From UBA10427 sp003500135 (GTDB lineage: Bacteria > Bacteroidota > Bacteroidia > Cytophagales > Cyclobacteriaceae), in assembly GCA_963966275.1 (NCBI GenBank), contig CAWZYQ010000010.1:1-45577 (forward strand): a stretch of 45,577 bases of DNA, written 5' to 3'. The position numbers and the translations under genes were made by a program. Positions within the stretch are counted from its first letter, which is position 1. Each line of letters opens with the position of its first letter. Positions 43,583 through 45,577 of this stretch are shown piece after piece. Below the pieces are notes generated by a model that made no database searches, had not been told where the DNA came from, and was given only the letters and a program-made list of their open reading frames with translations.

Positions 43583-44878
43583 ATGTTGAAAAAGAAACTT
43601 CCACTCCATACGCAAATCTTAATTGGCCTGCTGGCAGGCCTGGTATTTGGATTGATCACCATTTTTTCTCCCTTGCCCAATGTTATTGTAGTAGATTATA
43701 TCAAGCCCATTGGCACCATATTCGTCAATGCACTCAAGATGATTGCCGTTCCGCTTATTTTGGCCTCTCTTATCGTTGGTGTTGCCAACCTGGGTGATAT
43801 TACCAAACTTTCGAGGATGGGTGGGAAAACCATCACCATTTATATTCTAACCACTGCTATTGCAACCACCATCGGTCTTGGCCTGGTGAACCTGATCAAA
43901 CCGGGAAAAGTGATCACGGAAGAAACACGTAATGAATTGATGGAAGTGTATTCTACCGATGCACTTGAAAAAACGGTGGAAGCAAGTAAAGTTAAGGAAA
44001 AAGGTCCGCTGGAGCCATTGGTACGCATGGTACCTGAAAATATTTTCGGAGCATCATCAGAAAATGGTAATATGCTTCAGGTGGTTTTTGTGGCGGTGAT
44101 TTTTGGAATAGCGATGTTGTATGTTCCGGGTAAAAAATCGGAGTTGGTCCTGAAGTTTTTTGACGGAATAAATGACATAGTGCTCAAGATCATCGACTTT
44201 ATAATGAAGCTGGCACCCTATGGGGTGTTTGCGTTAATTGCAGCGCTCATTGTCGAATTGGCCGGTGATGACCCCAATAAAGCTATGGAAATTTTGGGCG
44301 CCTTAGGCATGTATGCACTCACCGTTGTGGCCGGATTGTTGATCATGATAACCATTACCTACCCCACGATTTTTAAAATATTTACCAAGATCAATTACCG
44401 TTATTTTTTCAAAGCCATTCGACCGGCCCAGCTATTGGGATTTAGTACTTCCAGCAGCTCGGCCACTTTGCCGGTAACAATGGAATGTGTAGAAAAGCAA
44501 TTGGGCGTTTCCGAGGAGGTGAGTAGTTTTGTGCTACCGCTCGGCGCTACTATCAACATGGATGGCACTAGCCTCTATCAGGGCGTTGCCGCTGTTTTTA
44601 TCGCCCAGGCGCTAGGGCTTGACCTTTCACTGGGCGCACAGCTTACCATAGTGCTCACCGCCACGCTCGCCTCAATCGGTTCTGCGGGTGTGCCCGGAGC
44701 AGGAATGGTGATGCTGGTGATCGTTTTGGAAGCCATTGGCGTACCTTCAGCAGGGTTGGCGTTGATTGTAGCGCCGGACAGGATTTTGGATATGTGTCGA
44801 ACGGTAGTCAATATTACAGGAGACTGTACCGTAACTGCTACAGTGGCCAGCACGGAAGGAGAACAAATCGGATCGTAA
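43583..44878 (+). CDS. dicarboxylate/amino acid:cation symporter (DAACS family)
   Basis: A 431-residue membrane protein with about eight helices and two hairpin loops. Family motifs are present: the serine-rich STSSSSATLPVT (near residue 291), NMDGTSLYQGVAAVFIAQ (near 320), SIGSAGVPGAGMVMLVIVLEAIG (near 370) and DRILDMCRTVVNITGDC (near 398), covering the sodium- and substrate-binding sites. It should import glutamate, aspartate or C4-dicarboxylates with Na+ or H+. A short direct repeat containing GATAAGATA lies just upstream (43530-43566). Confidence 0.92.
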   Translation: MLKKKLPLHTQILIGLLAGLVFGLITIFSPLPNVIVVDYIKPIGTIFVNALKMIAVPLILASLIVGVANLGDITKLSRMGGKTITIYILTTAIATTIGLGLVNLIKPGKVITEETRNELMEVYSTDALEKTVEASKVKEKGPLEPLVRMVPENIFGASSENGNMLQVVFVAVIFGIAMLYVPGKKSELVLKFFDGINDIVLKIIDFIMKLAPYGVFALIAALIVELAGDDPNKAMEILGALGMYALTVVAGLLIMITITYPTIFKIFTKINYRYFFKAIRPAQLLGFSTSSSSATLPVTMECVEKQLGVSEEVSSFVLPLGATINMDGTSLYQGVAAVFIAQALGLDLSLGAQLTIVLTATLASIGSAGVPGAGMVMLVIVLEAIGVPSAGLALIVAPDRILDMCRTVVNITGDCTVTATVASTEGEQIGS

Positions 44879-44916
44879 TTCGTTTGGAAATAAAGACTGA
44901 GAAAAGATTTTTGGAT

Positions 44917-45516
44917 ATGGAAAATACAATGGAAAAAAGACCGGTAAATATATACTTAGAGAAAAACCCGAACCCTAATTCGCTTAAATTTTGTGCGAAC
45001 TTTATGCTGGTGCCCGAGGGCGATAGTTTTGATTTTCCCGATGCTCAAAGCGCTCAGCATGCCCCTTTGGCGAAAGAGTTATTTAATTTTCCTTTTGTTG
45101 AACGGGTGTTCTATATGAACAATTTTGTTACCGTTACAAAAGCCGAAGGTGTAGAATGGGAAGATGTACAGATTGCCCTTCGCGACTACATCAAAGAATA
45201 TCTGGAAGAAGGAAAGAAGGTAATTGATTTTAAAGAAGTAGAAAAGGAGCAAGCCCAACAATCGGGAGTTGCTACAGATGGTTCAGAAATTGATATTAAA
45301 ATTAAAGGTATTCTTGATGAATACATCAAGCCGGCGGTTGAAATGGACGGAGGCGCCATTCAGTACCACTCATTCAATGAAGGGACTGTAAAAGTATTAC
45401 TGCAGGGTTCATGCAGTGGCTGTCCCTCATCCATGATCACTTTAAAACAAGGAATCGAAAACCTGCTTAAATCCATGATGCCCGAAGTAAAAGAAGTAGT
45501 AGCGGAAGGGGTGTGA
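44917..45516 (+). CDS. Nfu-type iron-sulfur cluster scaffold (NifU C-terminal domain)
   Basis: A 199-residue protein with an N-terminal Nfu_N domain (about residues 8-95, starting PVNIYLEKNPNPNSLKF) and a C-terminal NifU domain (about 120-195) with the cluster-binding CSGCPSS motif and EMDGGAIQYHSF. This arrangement is like eukaryotic NFU1 and carries 4Fe-4S clusters to target proteins. ATG 44917 was chosen; the frame is open back to 44794 but that part lies inside the symporter gene. No other Suf or Isc gene is in the window. A tandem repeat begins 7 bases after its stop. Confidence 0.92.
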   Translation: MENTMEKRPVNIYLEKNPNPNSLKFCANFMLVPEGDSFDFPDAQSAQHAPLAKELFNFPFVERVFYMNNFVTVTKAEGVEWEDVQIALRDYIKEYLEEGKKVIDFKEVEKEQAQQSGVATDGSEIDIKIKGILDEYIKPAVEMDGGAIQYHSFNEGTVKVLLQGSCSGCPSSMITLKQGIENLLKSMMPEVKEVVAEGV

Positions 45517-45522
45517 GTTAAA

Positions 45523-45577
45523 GTTCATGGGTTCATGGGTTCATGGGTTCATGGGTTCATGGGTTCAAGGGTTCATG
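45523..45577. repeat. 8-bp tandem repeat GTTCATGG
   Basis: At least six full units and a partial seventh (to the window end) of GTTCATGG, with one unit changed to GTTCAAGG (45563-45570). It starts 7 bases after the Nfu gene stop and continues past the window, so its full length is unknown. Confidence 0.95.

Noticed and set aside
45523..45577. CRISPR-like array at the window end.
   Set aside because: Units are 8 bp, head to tail, with no spacers and no cas genes nearby.

Overview
The window is a gene-dense stretch (about 40 protein genes, no gap over 300 bases, no tRNA or rRNA seen) from the chromosome of a Bacteroidota bacterium, most likely of the order Cytophagales. The evidence is a full-length SprA, the outer-membrane translocon of the type IX secretion system (T9SS); a secreted protein with a gliding-motility-type (CHU_C) C-terminal sorting domain; Bacteroidota-specific lipoprotein families (DUF4292, DUF4837); two TonB proteins with acidic linkers; a BatD-like protein; and repeated promoters of the Bacteroidota form TTG/TTTG - about 20 bp - TAnnTTTG. 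Family names come from recognising the protein sequences by eye; no database search was run.

Layout. 99-8068 is mainly minus strand: pdhB, an OmpA-like/TPR lipoprotein, then a probable operon hisS - CHU_C protein - ybaB - glycosyltransferase, with a small PspC-like gene running against it. 8238-9717 holds rpsU, xerC and hpf (ribosome and recombination functions), ended by a bidirectional terminator shared with metK. 11311-23214 is a long plus-strand run: enoyl-CoA hydratase, polysaccharide flippase, sugar nucleotidyltransferase, TPR protein, DUF4292 lipoprotein, EnvC-like factor, tatA, gatA, LysM transglycosylase, DUF4837 lipoprotein, ruvA. It leads into sprA (23225-30415) and then gcvH, a VanZ-like gene and two tonB paralogues. 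33255-38475 holds kynU overlapping a carotenoid desaturase, facing an apbE - methyltransferase - ZIP transporter operon. 38648-45516 holds ruvB, queG, a small unknown gene, batD-like, aroC, a dicarboxylate/amino-acid symporter and an Nfu-type iron-sulfur scaffold. The last 55 bases are an 8-bp tandem repeat that runs off the window.

How the genes fit together. The middle third reads as an envelope-biogenesis and secretion neighbourhood: surface polysaccharide precursor and export, murein remodelling (EnvC-like, MltD-like), lipoproteins, Tat export, the T9SS pore, and TonB energy transduction. Housekeeping genes (ruvA, ruvB, gatA, gcvH, hisS, metK, aroC) are interspersed.

The most unusual non-coding signals are a perfect 16-bp inverted repeat that swallows the start of the xerC reading frame (8465-8507), and a 140-nt potentially cloverleaf-like structured leader just upstream of the second tonB (32110-32249). 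A dyad inside the tatA promoter is also notable. No CRISPR array, prophage, insertion sequence or clear defence system was found.
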